64,000 bases of DNA. Source: JBHENC01 sp046262295 (GTDB lineage Bacteria; Acidobacteriota; Blastocatellia; Pyrinomonadales; Pyrinomonadaceae). This document shows positions 7,010 to 16,223 of this stretch, piece after piece. Position 1 is the stretch's first letter; each line of letters opens with the position of its first letter. The notes beneath the pieces were generated by a model that was given only the letters and a program-made list of their open reading frames with translations, did not search any database and was not told the DNA's origin. The stretch spans positions 124,001-188,000 of the forward strand of contig JBHENC010000006.1 of the NCBI GenBank assembly GCA_046262295.1. Direction: 5' to 3'. The position numbers and the translations under genes were made by a program.

Positions 7010-8224
7010 TTAATGACCGGCGCGCGTTTGCACCAAGCGGTTGGCTTGGCGGCGCACGGCTTCAGAGACGTTGCGGTTCTGCGCGATGCCCTGCAACTCT
7101 TTGGCGCGGATGCGCGGCAGGATGCCGATGGCGGTGGCTATCGGCGTGCGCGGGTTGCGCGCGAGATTGCAGATGATCGGATAGGAACGCGCCCACGCGC
7201 GATTCAAGGCGATGAGCCGCAACACTTCGTCGGAGACGGTGCGCATCGCCGCGACCGCTTCGATTTCGTGCTCCGTGATACGCGGATTGTTGATCACGGC
7301 GGAGGCGACGATTTTGTTAGGGTCGCGTATGAGAATCACGCGCGCCTCGCGGTCGCCCTTCATCCCCAGCTTGATGCGATCCTTGACGGTCATCAGCATA
7401 ATGCGGCGAATCAGCGAGATGCGTTCGGGCGGCAAATCCGTGCCTTCCAATTTTACTTCCGAGATAATGCGTTCGGCATTGGCGGCGCGCTGTTCCGGCG
7501 TTTCCTCAAAATATTCCTCAATCAGGTCAAACTGAAGCCACGAATCGTCTATGTCCGCATCATTGACTTCGATGTGCTGGGCGATGAGCCATGCGTCTTC
7601 AATCGCCAACTGCGTATCCGCCGTGCCGATTGATTCCGCGCTTTCGATAAACTCGGCGGCGGCTTCCTGCCCGCGCGCGCGAAGTTCATCCGCGACCTGC
7701 TGTGCGCCGCGTTCTTTCTCGAAAAACTCGCGCCGTGTTTCACGCGCGCGCCGTTCCGCTTCCGGCGTCCGTGCCGGGTTAGAGATAATCGCTTCTATAA
7801 TGGCGGGCGCGCGAATCAGACGTTGCTGGTTGACGATGATTAATTCAAGTAGCTCGCCGTCGGGCGTCGTTCCAGCCAGAAGCGCAATCGCTTCGTCGGG
7901 CGTGCGGTCATTAAGTGTAACGGCTTCGTGAACGGCGCGACCCAAATCCGCGCGCGTGGCGAGAAAGCCGAGCACGGCGGGCGCGGTCTCCGGCGTCTGC
8001 GCAACCGTCAACAGGCTTTCCGGCTCCTGCTCGCCGAGCGTCTTCTGCGCCGCCTGCGCAATCTCCGCATCATCGCTTTCACGCAACGCCACAAGAGCTT
8101 CGAGCAGATCGCCCTGCGCAAGCGGCAGCATCCCGCGCGCCGCCGCCATCCGCGCCGCCTGCGGAGCCGTGCCCGCGACAATCGCCTGCACAATCGGATT
8201 CGTAGATGTGACGTTCGCGCTCAT
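7010..8224 (-). CDS. conserved helical-repeat protein of unknown function
   Basis: A 404-residue protein, almost entirely alpha-helical by composition, without signal peptide or membrane segments, so probably cytoplasmic. The C-terminal 130 residues contain regularly spaced blocks (KLGMKGDREARVILIRDPN, VASAVINNPRITEHEIEAVA, EVLRLIALNRAWARSYPII, LARNPRTPIATAIGILPR, LQGIAQNRNVSEAVRRQA) with a period near 37 residues. This looks like HEAT-type or DUF2336-like repeats. Proteins with these blocks occur in Acidobacteriota and deltaproteobacteria, to my knowledge without assigned function. The frame could start at GTG 8233 or ATG 8224; neither has a clear ribosome site and ATG is preferred. A central acidic region (DADIDDSWLQFDLIEEYFEETPE) may be a binding surface. 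Divergent from the Oar-like receptor gene. Confidence 0.75.
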   Translation of the reverse strand: MSANVTSTNPIVQAIVAGTAPQAARMAAARGMLPLAQGDLLEALVALRESDDAEIAQAAQKTLGEQEPESLLTVAQTPETAPAVLGFLATRADLGRAVHEAVTLNDRTPDEAIALLAGTTPDGELLELIIVNQQRLIRAPAIIEAIISNPARTPEAERRARETRREFFEKERGAQQVADELRARGQEAAAEFIESAESIGTADTQLAIEDAWLIAQHIEVNDADIDDSWLQFDLIEEYFEETPEQRAANAERIISEVKLEGTDLPPERISLIRRIMLMTVKDRIKLGMKGDREARVILIRDPNKIVASAVINNPRITEHEIEAVAAMRTVSDEVLRLIALNRAWARSYPIICNLARNPRTPIATAIGILPRIRAKELQGIAQNRNVSEAVRRQANRLVQTRAGH

Positions 8225-8310
8225 CAGCAGCACATTAACACAGAACCAAATCGCCTCTCTACCTACATCTTGAGGCGAACGTCTGCGCCGGGCGTTTTTG
8301 CCGCAACTTC

Positions 8311-8338
8311 AAAAATTCGGACGAATATCCGAATTTTT
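8311..8338. promoter_or_regulatory. inverted repeat upstream of receptor
   Basis: AAAAATTCGGA at 8311-8321 pairs with TCCGAATTTTT at 8328-8338 around a 6-nt loop; one more pair extends it on each side. There is no upstream plus-strand gene to terminate, so it is more likely an operator or leader element. Confidence 0.5.
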
Positions 8339-8348
8339 GTCCGCCGAT

Positions 8349-8366
8349 AAACTTGAATTCAAGTTT
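8349..8366. promoter_or_regulatory. 18-bp perfect palindrome
   Basis: AAACTTGAATTCAAGTTT is identical to its own complement. The size and symmetry fit a dimeric repressor site between two divergent genes. Which regulator binds is not known from this window. Confidence 0.5.
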
Positions 8367-8415
8367 CGATGGCTGAGTTGTGAGCTTGCCGACCCTTGGC
8401 ACAACAAAAGACAAA

Positions 8416-8454
8416 TGGGCTAAATATTGAATAAAGTGGGCTAAATATTGAATA
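8416..8454. repeat. two tandem 18-bp direct repeats, period 21 bp
   Basis: TGGGCTAAATATTGAATA occurs at 8416-8433 and again at 8437-8454, separated by AAG. The 21-bp period is two helical turns, so both copies face the same side of DNA. The first 13 bases after the T (GGGCTAAATATTG) also occur at 5302-5314. Confidence 0.75.
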
Positions 8455-8635
8455 TATTGATACGTTCACTCTTTCCTTCCCGCCCCTTTCGAATTTACCT
8501 GGCGACAGTGGCCTTATGTTTGCCTGCTTGAATTATAACTTTTTGTGGATTCCGGTTGCAGACAGGTCAATTACGAATCGGAATCATTCTAAACTTCGAC
8601 TTAACCAATGCTTTAATTCTGGAGGCAAAAGCTTG

Positions 8636-11600
8636 ATGCCAAAACTTAGAAATTGCTCATTTATTATTGCGCTTCTGCTCTGTGTAGCAGCCACCGCTTT
8701 CGGGCAAGAAACAACGGGTACGATTGAGGGTACGATTAAAGACCCCAACGGAGCCGTCGTTCCCGGGGTTCAGGTAACTGTTACGAGCGCAGGGACGACG
8801 GAAGGTGCGCGTCAAGACGCCACAACCGGTGTCGGCCGGACTTTCACTACCGATGAAAACGGTTTCTTCCGCGTTTTGCAGATACCGCCGGGCTTCTACA
8901 CCATAACGACCGCGCCGACCGCCGGTTTCGGCAGTGCGACACTTACCAATATAGAGGTCGTGCTTGGTAAAAACACCCCGGTCAATGTTACTCTCGCGGC
9001 TGGCGGACAAAACATCAATGTTGATGTGACGTCGGAAAACACGTCCCCGATTGACCCGACCGATAACAAAATTCAGACCAACATCACTTCTCAAATCGCC
9101 GAGTTGCTCCCGAAAGGCGTCAACTTTACCAGCTTGTTGACCGTTGCACCGGCAGTTCGCGCGGAGCCGGCGAGCGGCGGATTTCAGATTGACGGCGCTT
9201 CGGGCGCGGAAAACACGTTCATCATAGACGGCCAGGAAGTGACTAACTTCCGTACCGGCGCGCTCAACGGTAACAACAACATTCCTTTTCAGTTCGTTCA
9301 GGAAGTGCAAGTCAAGTCTTCCGGTTTCGAGGCCGAGTTTGGCGGCGCGACCGGCGGCGTGATTAACGTCGTGACGAAGGGCGGCAGCAACGATTTTCAC
9401 GGCGAGTTCGGTTTGTCATTTCGTCCAGCCCAATTGCAGGCCAGCCCCCGCCGGTTTTTGACCAACGCTTTCGGCGGCGCCAGCACTGTTCAGCCCCGCC
9501 GCGACGAAGGCACGGATGAATTCCCGTCAGCGACTTTCAGCGGGCCAATCTTAAAAGATCGCCTGTGGTTTCTCGTGAGCCATACGCCGCAGTACCGGCA
9601 TCTCGTCCGCAACGTTGATTTCATCAACCCGAGCAATCGTGCGGCGGTTGGTAGCGGTCGCTTTACGCAGGATCAGCGCAACGATTACGATTTCGTTCGG
9701 CTTGATGCCAACATCTTCAGCAAACTGCGCTTTAACGGTTCGTACACTTATAATCCGATTGCTTTGCGCGGTATTCCGCCTGCATTCGGTGATGAGCTGA
9801 CGAGCACTCTTCCTTCGACAACCATCAATGGTGTAAGGCGTACCGGCACGGATTTTCTTAATAATCGCGGCGGTCGGCAAAACTCCCAAAACGTCACCGG
9901 CGGGTTCGTCTTCACGCCGCTTGATAATTTGGTAATCAATGCGCGCGGCGGCTATAGCTTCCTGAATGAGAAGCTGGATTCTTACGGCGTGCCGAACGTG
10001 GTCGGCCAAATCCGCTCCGTATGCAGCACCCTGGGTGTGGCAAGCGCCATCCCGGCCGAGGCTGGATGCTCTTTTGGAACTTCGACCGGCCCGTCTATTC
10101 AGACGCTTCTCTTCGACGTTTCGCGCCGCAAGACGTTTGACGCCGACGCCACCTATCTTACTAATTTCGGCGGTCGCCACCAGTTCAAAGGCGGCTATCA
10201 GTTGAACGCTCTCTCCAACAATGTTGATTTGCGAACGATTGACCAGGTGATTCTTTACTTCGGTCGCTCGATTAACCAGCGCTCCGGTATTGACGCGACA
10301 ACTCTGCCGCCGACCCCCGGCGCGATTGGGTCTGGCTTGCTTCAACGCTTCGCCCGCAGAGGTTCGGCGAGCAGCCGAAATAATGCGTTCTACATTCAGG
10401 ACAGCTACCAGCCTGTCTCCCGTTTATCGCTCAACTTCGGTGTCCGCACCGAAACCGAGAATGTTCCGAGCTTTATCGCGGGTCGTCCGAGCATCAAGTT
10501 TGACTACCGTGACAAGATCGCTCCGCGTTTAGGCGTGGCGTATGACTTGACCGGTGACGGCAAGACAAAGCTCTTCGCCAGCTACGGGCGCTTCTTTGAT
10601 CGCTTCAAATACGAGTTGCCGCGCGGTTCTTTCGGCGGCGAGTTCTTCCGCCGCGACTACTTCGAGATTTTCCCGGGTGGTGGGGCGTTCACGTCCTACA
10701 CTCCGGCGCGTATTCTCGGTGGATTTACCGATCCATTCGGTGGCGCGTGCCCGATTCCGGGCGCTGCCCGCGGCACAACCCGCTGCCAGTTTGACTTCCG
10801 CGTGCCGTCAAATGCCGGTCTCGGCCTTGATTCCGGTGCGATTGATCCGGACATCAAGCCCTTCCGTCAGAGTGAATTTACAGTCGGCGCGGAGCGCGAC
10901 TTGGGCGGTGGCTATCTTTTCAGAGGCCGCTACACCCGCAAGAATGTTGACCGTGCCGTTGAAGACATCGGCTTTTCAAGTTCGACCGGCAGCGAAGCCT
11001 ACATCATCGGCAATCCCGGCGAAGGCTTGGCCGCGCAGGTAGCGCAGCAGTTCGGGTTCCTTCCTTTGAAGGCGCAACGCACGTATAACGCTTTTGAAGT
11101 TAACCTGGACAAGCGTTTCACCAAGCGTTACTACTTCAACGCGAATTACACTTACAGCCGCCTGTTCGGTAACTACTCGGGTCTGGCTAGCTCGGATGAA
11201 GCCGGACGCCTTAGCCCGAACGTCAATCGTTATTTCGATCTGCCGTTCATTGGTTTCACCGCTCAGGGTCGACCGGATAACGGTCTCTTGCCGACGGATC
11301 GCCCGCACGTGTTCAAGTTCTACGGCGCATATACGTTGGATTGGACTGAGCAGTTGGGCTTCGGACGCAACAACAGCACGGAGTTCTCTGCCTTCACTAC
11401 GGCGGAGAGCGGTATCCCGTTGACGACGCGCTTCACGTTCCTTAACGTGGACAATCAAATCCTGAGCGGTCGTGGCGATTTAGGCCGCACAGAGAAGTTC
11501 ACGCAGACAGACCTTGCTCTCAGGCATAAGTATCGCTTTGGCAGCAACGAACGTCTGACGATGTCGTTTGATTTCGACGTTCTGAACGTGTTCAACGAAA

Positions 11601-11833
11601 GCAACGTATTAGCCGTTTTCGAGAACATACAACCCGCCGTGAACGTCTCTGGCTCGGGTGCCGGCCTTTCATCCAACAGCGCAACTGCTGAAGGCCAGTT
11701 TCAGCGCCAAAACACGCTCTCCACGATCACGAACTTCATCAATGCTAACGGTGGCAATGATCCGCGTTACAGAGTGCCGAGGAGTTTCCAGAACGGACGT
11801 CAGGTTCGCTTTGGTTTCAGATTGCTGTTCTAA
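8636..11833 (+). CDS. Oar-like TonB-dependent receptor with carboxypeptidase-regulatory-like domain
   Basis: A 1065-residue outer-membrane beta-barrel receptor. A signal peptide (MPKLRNCSF then a hydrophobic core ending AATAFGQ) is followed by a carboxypeptidase-regulatory-like beta-sandwich (about residues 25-115: GTIEGTIKDPNGAVVPGVQV, YTITTAP), the plug (about 140-265, with FQIDGASGAENTFIIDGQEV and GGATGGVINVVTKGGSNDFHG) and a long barrel ending in FGFRLLF, the terminal aromatic signature for BAM insertion. Such Oar-type proteins are abundant in Acidobacteriota and are thought to import large substrates such as glycans or peptides. Start chosen at 8636 because GGAGGCAAAAG sits directly upstream and it gives the signal peptide; an earlier ATG at 8516 is rejected. 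No SusD-like or glycosidase gene adjoins it, so the substrate cannot be inferred. Confidence 0.9.
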   Translation: MPKLRNCSFIIALLLCVAATAFGQETTGTIEGTIKDPNGAVVPGVQVTVTSAGTTEGARQDATTGVGRTFTTDENGFFRVLQIPPGFYTITTAPTAGFGSATLTNIEVVLGKNTPVNVTLAAGGQNINVDVTSENTSPIDPTDNKIQTNITSQIAELLPKGVNFTSLLTVAPAVRAEPASGGFQIDGASGAENTFIIDGQEVTNFRTGALNGNNNIPFQFVQEVQVKSSGFEAEFGGATGGVINVVTKGGSNDFHGEFGLSFRPAQLQASPRRFLTNAFGGASTVQPRRDEGTDEFPSATFSGPILKDRLWFLVSHTPQYRHLVRNVDFINPSNRAAVGSGRFTQDQRNDYDFVRLDANIFSKLRFNGSYTYNPIALRGIPPAFGDELTSTLPSTTINGVRRTGTDFLNNRGGRQNSQNVTGGFVFTPLDNLVINARGGYSFLNEKLDSYGVPNVVGQIRSVCSTLGVASAIPAEAGCSFGTSTGPSIQTLLFDVSRRKTFDADATYLTNFGGRHQFKGGYQLNALSNNVDLRTIDQVILYFGRSINQRSGIDATTLPPTPGAIGSGLLQRFARRGSASSRNNAFYIQDSYQPVSRLSLNFGVRTETENVPSFIAGRPSIKFDYRDKIAPRLGVAYDLTGDGKTKLFASYGRFFDRFKYELPRGSFGGEFFRRDYFEIFPGGGAFTSYTPARILGGFTDPFGGACPIPGAARGTTRCQFDFRVPSNAGLGLDSGAIDPDIKPFRQSEFTVGAERDLGGGYLFRGRYTRKNVDRAVEDIGFSSSTGSEAYIIGNPGEGLAAQVAQQFGFLPLKAQRTYNAFEVNLDKRFTKRYYFNANYTYSRLFGNYSGLASSDEAGRLSPNVNRYFDLPFIGFTAQGRPDNGLLPTDRPHVFKFYGAYTLDWTEQLGFGRNNSTEFSAFTTAESGIPLTTRFTFLNVDNQILSGRGDLGRTEKFTQTDLALRHKYRFGSNERLTMSFDFDVLNVFNESNVLAVFENIQPAVNVSGSGAGLSSNSATAEGQFQRQNTLSTITNFINANGGNDPRYRVPRSFQNGRQVRFGFRLLF

Positions 11834-11856
11834 TCAAGCAACCCTGAACGTCAATC

Positions 11857-11887
11857 AAAAGCCCATCCGAAATTCGGATGGGCTTTT
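11857..11887. terminator. bidirectional terminator after receptor gene
   Basis: AAAAGCCCATCCGAA (11857-11871) pairs with TTCGGATGGGCTTTT (11873-11887); the tight loop will open to three or four bases. A-tract and T-tract flanks serve both converging genes. Confidence 0.9.
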
Positions 11888-11921
11888 GTGTGCTCGGTTG
11901 TGATGTAGTTAGGTGGTGCTT

Positions 11922-12980
11922 CTATTGTTTCGCGGTCTTTTCGCGTAGCTGCTGGATAAGTTGCCTGATCTTTTGCTCCTCGCTTTTATCCGGTAGATAC
12001 TTCAAATAAAGTTCCAACTCGTCGGCCGCTTCCTTGTATCGCTTCTGCTCACTGTGCAAACGTGCCATTTGCCAATGCACGTCTGCAATCTTACCTTTAC
12101 TCAGTTCGTTAGCTCGTTTGAGAGAGGCTTCGGCTTGATCCAACTTGCCAGCTCGTTTGAGAGCCAAGCCTAACCATAGATGAGCGTTAATGGATTTATC
12201 GTATAAATTGGTCGCACGCCGCAGAGTTTCAACCGCTTCGGTTGTGCGCTTCAAGTTGTATTGCGCAACCCCTAAGCCAAACATACTGGAAAAACTGCGC
12301 GGATTCACTTCAATGGCTTTCATAAGAAGAATGAACCCGGCTTCATAATAGCCGCGCGCGACATATTCGCCTCCCAGTCGATCCAGCGCCATATAATAGT
12401 TGGGAAAGATTTCAAGTGAGCTTTTTATGTTCTCGAAGCCTTCCTTCTCTTTCTTTTCGCGCAACTTGCCGACACCTTGCTCGTATAATTTCTTTGCCTC
12501 TACCGGCACGTCCTGCACAAAGATTGTGCCCGGAACCGCAAACGGGCTTGCCGTCGTACTCGCAGCTTTCACCTTCAGGTAAATGTCAACCTGAGCATTA
12601 TCGCTTCCGCCACCGGCGATGATCGAAACATTCTGGATCGTCACCTCTTGCGTCTGCTCCGCATAATCAGTGCCGTAGGGCAGTGCTCTGACTCGGAAAG
12701 TTCCCTGCGATAAATTGCGAAATGCGAAAAAGCCTGCGGTATTAGTTTTAGCCCGCCCGATAGTGGTGTACACCTCGTCTTGCAACTCGACATATACATC
12801 GGCTACCGGCCGACGCGACTCTCCAAAAATGTGGCCGGAGATGCTGTTCCCACCCTGAATTGCGGGCGGTGGTCTTAGCATGAATGCCTTCGTTGAATGG
12901 GTCACAGCCAGCAATGGAATCTCAGTGGACACTCCCACCAAGATTACCGCCCCCAAACACAAGTGGTAGATTTTAGCCAT
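11922..12980 (-). CDS. exported TPR protein with carboxypeptidase-regulatory-like domain
   Basis: A 352-residue protein with an N-terminal signal (MAKIYHLCLGAVILVGVSTEIPLLAV), a carboxypeptidase-regulatory-like domain (about residues 45-135: ISGHIFGESRRPVADVYVEL, TAGFFAFRNLSQGTFRVRAL) and five or so tetratricopeptide repeats (about 165-345), for example YYMALDRLGGEYVARGYYEAG and AHLWLGLALKRAGKLDQAEASLKRA. The order suggests a periplasmic protein-interaction scaffold. G+C is visibly lower than in secA beside it. It lies downstream of secA on the same strand but a strong hairpin separates them, so it probably has its own promoter; a TATAAT-like box occurs on the minus strand near 13055. Partner unknown. 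Confidence 0.8.
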   Translation of the reverse strand: MAKIYHLCLGAVILVGVSTEIPLLAVTHSTKAFMLRPPPAIQGGNSISGHIFGESRRPVADVYVELQDEVYTTIGRAKTNTAGFFAFRNLSQGTFRVRALPYGTDYAEQTQEVTIQNVSIIAGGGSDNAQVDIYLKVKAASTTASPFAVPGTIFVQDVPVEAKKLYEQGVGKLREKKEKEGFENIKSSLEIFPNYYMALDRLGGEYVARGYYEAGFILLMKAIEVNPRSFSSMFGLGVAQYNLKRTTEAVETLRRATNLYDKSINAHLWLGLALKRAGKLDQAEASLKRANELSKGKIADVHWQMARLHSEQKRYKEAADELELYLKYLPDKSEEQKIRQLIQQLREKTAKQ

Positions 12981-13162
12981 ATCAAATGCTCCATTGGCTC
13001 TGTTTTAGAGATCAAACGCGAGGTTTCAACCGGAAGAAATTGTGGATGGGATTATAACATAAACTCAATGTTCGCCAGCATACTTACGAATGCAAATAAC
13101 TTGAATTCAGGCAGCAAATCGTCGTTACGCGAACGGTGCTTCTACACGGTTCGGTAAAGACG

Positions 13163-13200
13163 AAAGCGGCGGCAATCCTAACACAGATTGCCGCCGCTTT
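13163..13200 (-). terminator. secA terminator hairpin
   Basis: A 15-bp perfect stem, AAAGCGGCGGCAATC (13163-13177) with its complement at 13186-13200, and an 8-nt loop. Read on the minus strand it follows the secA stop by about 70 bp. Confidence 0.8.
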
Positions 13201-13269
13201 TCGCCTACTCTCCGAGCGGCATCCAAATCGCAGTCGGATTTCGCCGGCGGGCGTTAAGTAGTAAAAATA

Positions 13270-16029
13270 TTACGTGCCGCAGCACTTTTTGTATTTGCGG
13301 CCTGAGCCGCAGGGACAGAGTTCGTTGCGCCCGACTTTGGGTTGGTCGCGGGTGACGGTCTTGACCTGTGCAGCCTCTTCGCCCGCCGCCGGTGCGTTCT
13401 GGTTGGGGCCGGTGAAGGTCAGGGATGTGGCGCGGCGCGGGGCGCGGCGTTGCTGCAATTGTTCGGGCGCTTGCTCGGTGACGACTTGCAAATTAAAGAG
13501 CGAGCGGATCGTGTGCTGGTCAATGCGGTCGAGCATCGCCTGAAAGAGATCGAAGCTCTCTTTCTTGTATTCAACGAGCGGGTCTTTCTGCCCGTAGCCG
13601 ACAAGCCCGATGCCCTGCTTCAAGTGGTCAATGGCGAGCAGGTGGTCTTTCCACTGCGCGTCAATGATGTTGAGCATGATGATGCGTTCATAGGTGCGCA
13701 TCGCTTCCGCGCCGATCTGTTCTTCCTTCTCGGCATATTTAACTTTCAGTTTCTCCCAGATGTTTTCCTCTATCTCTTCGGAAGCGGAGTTCTGAAAATC
13801 TACCCTGTCGGCATCGGCATCGAAATCGTAAATCGAGTAAAGCTGGATTTTGTAGTTTTCGACATCCCATGCATCGGGCGACGCTTCCGGGTTGATGTAC
13901 TGCTTCGTCAAATCCGCGAGCAAGTCACGTGCAACGCCTTTGTCGCCGAGCAGATAGTCGCGCTGGTCGGGTTGTTCCATCAACTGACGACGCAGCCCGT
14001 AGATGGTTGTGCGCTGCCGGTTCATCACGTCGTCGTATTCGAGCAGGTGTTTGCGCGATTCGAAGTTGCGGCCTTCAACAGACTTTTGCGCGCCTTCGAT
14101 GCGCTTCGAGACCATCTTGGATTCGATGGCGACGCCCTCTTCCATGCCGAGCCGTTGCATCAACGCTTTCACTTTGTCGCCCGCGAAGATGCGCATCAGA
14201 TCGTCTTCGAGTGAGAGAAAGAAGCGCGATGAGCCGGGATCGCCCTGTCGTCCGGCGCGCCCGCGTAGCTGGTTGTCAATGCGGCGCGATTCGTGGCGTT
14301 CCGTGCCGATGATATAAAGTCCGCCCGCCGAGACGACTTCCTTGTGTTCGTTTTCGACGATGCGCTTGGCTTCATGGACGGCGTGTTCCCACTGCTCGTC
14401 GGTCGCTTCGTCCGGGTCAATCTCCTGTTTCTTCAAAAACTCGCGCGCCAAAAATTCAGGGTTGCCGCCGAGCAAGATGTCCGTGCCGCGTCCGGCCATG
14501 TTAGTGGCGATAGTGATCGCGCCCTTGCGTCCGGCCTGCGCAACGATTTCCGCTTCGCGTTCGTGATGCTTGGCATTTAGGACGTTGTGCGGGATGCCGT
14601 CTTTTTGTAAACGGCGTGCGACGAGTTCGGAGTTTTCAACCGAGACCGTGCCGACGAGCGCGGGCTGTCCCTTCTCATGCGCTTCTTTGATCTCCTCGAC
14701 GACGGCATTCCATTTTTCGGGCAGCGTGCGATAGATAACGTCGGACGCATCCTTGCGCACCATCGGCATATTGGTCGGGATGACGATGACATCCAGCTTG
14801 TAGGTCGAATGAAATTCGGCGGCTTCGGTTTCCGCCGTGCCGGTCATGCCGGAAAGCTTTTCGTAGAGACGGAAGTAGTTTTGCAGCGTGATGGTGGCGA
14901 GCGTCTGGTTTTCTCTCTCGATCTTGACGCCTTCTTTGGCTTCGACGGCCTGATGCAAACCATCTGACCATCTACGGCCTTTCATCAAACGTCCCGTGAA
15001 GTCGTCAACGATGATGACTTCGCCTTCCTGCACGACGTATTGATGATCCAGCTTGTAGAGCGTGTGCGCTTTCAAGGCTTGTTCGACGCAGTGAAGCATC
15101 TCCATGTTCGACGGATCGTAAAGATTGCCGACGCCGAGCAAGCGTTCGGCTTTGTCCACGCCGTCTTCGGTCAACACGGCGGTGTGCTGCTTTTCGTCAA
15201 CGAGATAATCGCCGGTCTTAACGCCGTCTTGCTCTGCGCCTTTTTTCAGTTGCGGGATAATCGCGTCGGCTTTGTAGTATTTGTCGGTCGCTTCATCCGA
15301 CGCGCCGGAGATAATGAGCGGCGTGCGCGCTTCGTCAATCAGGATCGAATCAACTTCGTCAACGACGGCAAAGTAGTGGCCGCGTTGGACGCAGGTCGCC
15401 AGATCGAACTTCATGTTGTCGCGCAAATAATCGAAGCCGAACTCGTTGTTCGTGCCGTAGGTAATGTCGGCGGCGTAGGCTGCTTGACGCTCGAAGTCAT
15501 CCATGTCGTTCTGTATGCAGCCGACTTCGAGTCCGAGAAAGCGATGAATTTGTCCCATCCATTCGGCGTCGCGCGAGGCAAGGTAATCATTGACGGTAAT
15601 GACGTGGACGCCGCGCCCGGTCAAAGCGTTGAGGTAAGAGGGCAGCGTGGCGACGAGCGTTTTACCTTCGCCCGTTCGCATCTCCGCGATCTTGCCTTCG
15701 TGTAGAACGATGCCGCCGATAAGTTGCACGTCGAAGTGGCGCATTCCTGTCGCGCGGCGGCTCGCTTCGCGCACCGTTGCGAAAGCTTCCGGCAGCAATT
15801 CGTCGAGTGCGGCGCGTTCTTTACGTTGACGCTCGTCCGCGTCGTTTGTATTGGCGACGGCGCGTGCGACACGCTCTTTGAACTCACCCGTGCGGGCGCG
15901 CAACTCTTCGTCGGAGAGTTTTTTAACCGACGCTTCGAGATCATTGACGCGCTGGATAATCGGATTGATTGTTTTTAGATAACGCTGGTTGCTGCTGCCG
16001 AAAACTTTGGTTAAAAATTTATCTATCAT
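13270..16029 (-). CDS. secA: preprotein translocase ATPase SecA
   Basis: A 919-residue motor that drives secretory proteins through SecYEG by ATP hydrolysis. Visible: Walker A in AEMRTGEGKTLVATLP (near residue 120), the VDEVDSILIDEARTPLIISG DEAD-type block (near 225), the AGRGTDILLGGNPEF and RGRAGRQGDPGSSRF blocks of the second nucleotide-binding domain, and the C-terminal zinc-binding SEC-C motif (CPCGSGRKYKKCCG) that contacts SecB and ribosomes. Length and order are normal. GAGGCGGAAA precedes the ATG. Two long frames antisense to it (13342-14214, 15040-15705) are shadows of its codon usage. Confidence 0.98.
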   Translation of the reverse strand: MIDKFLTKVFGSSNQRYLKTINPIIQRVNDLEASVKKLSDEELRARTGEFKERVARAVANTNDADERQRKERAALDELLPEAFATVREASRRATGMRHFDVQLIGGIVLHEGKIAEMRTGEGKTLVATLPSYLNALTGRGVHVITVNDYLASRDAEWMGQIHRFLGLEVGCIQNDMDDFERQAAYAADITYGTNNEFGFDYLRDNMKFDLATCVQRGHYFAVVDEVDSILIDEARTPLIISGASDEATDKYYKADAIIPQLKKGAEQDGVKTGDYLVDEKQHTAVLTEDGVDKAERLLGVGNLYDPSNMEMLHCVEQALKAHTLYKLDHQYVVQEGEVIIVDDFTGRLMKGRRWSDGLHQAVEAKEGVKIERENQTLATITLQNYFRLYEKLSGMTGTAETEAAEFHSTYKLDVIVIPTNMPMVRKDASDVIYRTLPEKWNAVVEEIKEAHEKGQPALVGTVSVENSELVARRLQKDGIPHNVLNAKHHEREAEIVAQAGRKGAITIATNMAGRGTDILLGGNPEFLAREFLKKQEIDPDEATDEQWEHAVHEAKRIVENEHKEVVSAGGLYIIGTERHESRRIDNQLRGRAGRQGDPGSSRFFLSLEDDLMRIFAGDKVKALMQRLGMEEGVAIESKMVSKRIEGAQKSVEGRNFESRKHLLEYDDVMNRQRTTIYGLRRQLMEQPDQRDYLLGDKGVARDLLADLTKQYINPEASPDAWDVENYKIQLYSIYDFDADADRVDFQNSASEEIEENIWEKLKVKYAEKEEQIGAEAMRTYERIIMLNIIDAQWKDHLLAIDHLKQGIGLVGYGQKDPLVEYKKESFDLFQAMLDRIDQHTIRSLFNLQVVTEQAPEQLQQRRAPRRATSLTFTGPNQNAPAAGEEAAQVKTVTRDQPKVGRNELCPCGSGRKYKKCCGT

Positions 16030-16223
16030 AACTATTTTCCGCCTCGATCAGGAACTGAAACTTTATCTCCGAACAAGCGAAACGCGCTTGCTTTCATGCG
16101 CCCGCCGCGACGCTTCCGGCGAAGGCGCGTTTGAACATTTCATTGTAATGGATGCTTCAAAAAGGTGGCAAGCAACGAATCGTGCGGCAAACTCTGAAAT
16201 TTTTGCAAAGGTTTGGATGCGCT

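Larger units (their letters stand above)
8225..8635. other. divergent intergenic region with repeats and palindromes
   Basis: About 410 bp separate the helical-repeat protein gene (minus) from the receptor gene (plus). An in-frame ATG at 8516 extends the receptor frame by 40 residues, but those residues do not form a signal peptide and no ribosome site precedes them. The stretch holds a 12-bp inverted repeat (8310-8339), an 18-bp perfect palindrome (8349-8366) and a 21-bp-period direct repeat (8416-8454). Divergent promoters are expected, but I see no convincing -35/-10 pair. Confidence 0.6.

Noticed and set aside
8516..8635. Earlier start of the first Oar-like receptor
   Set aside because: The ATG at 8636 has a strong GGAGG ribosome site and yields a proper signal peptide; the extension has neither.
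13342..14214. 290-residue frame antisense to secA
   Set aside because: It mirrors the third-position bias of secA codons, has no ribosome site and no family features; secA on the other strand is unambiguous.
15040..15705. 221-residue frame antisense to secA
   Set aside because: Same reason: a shadow frame in G+C-rich coding DNA.
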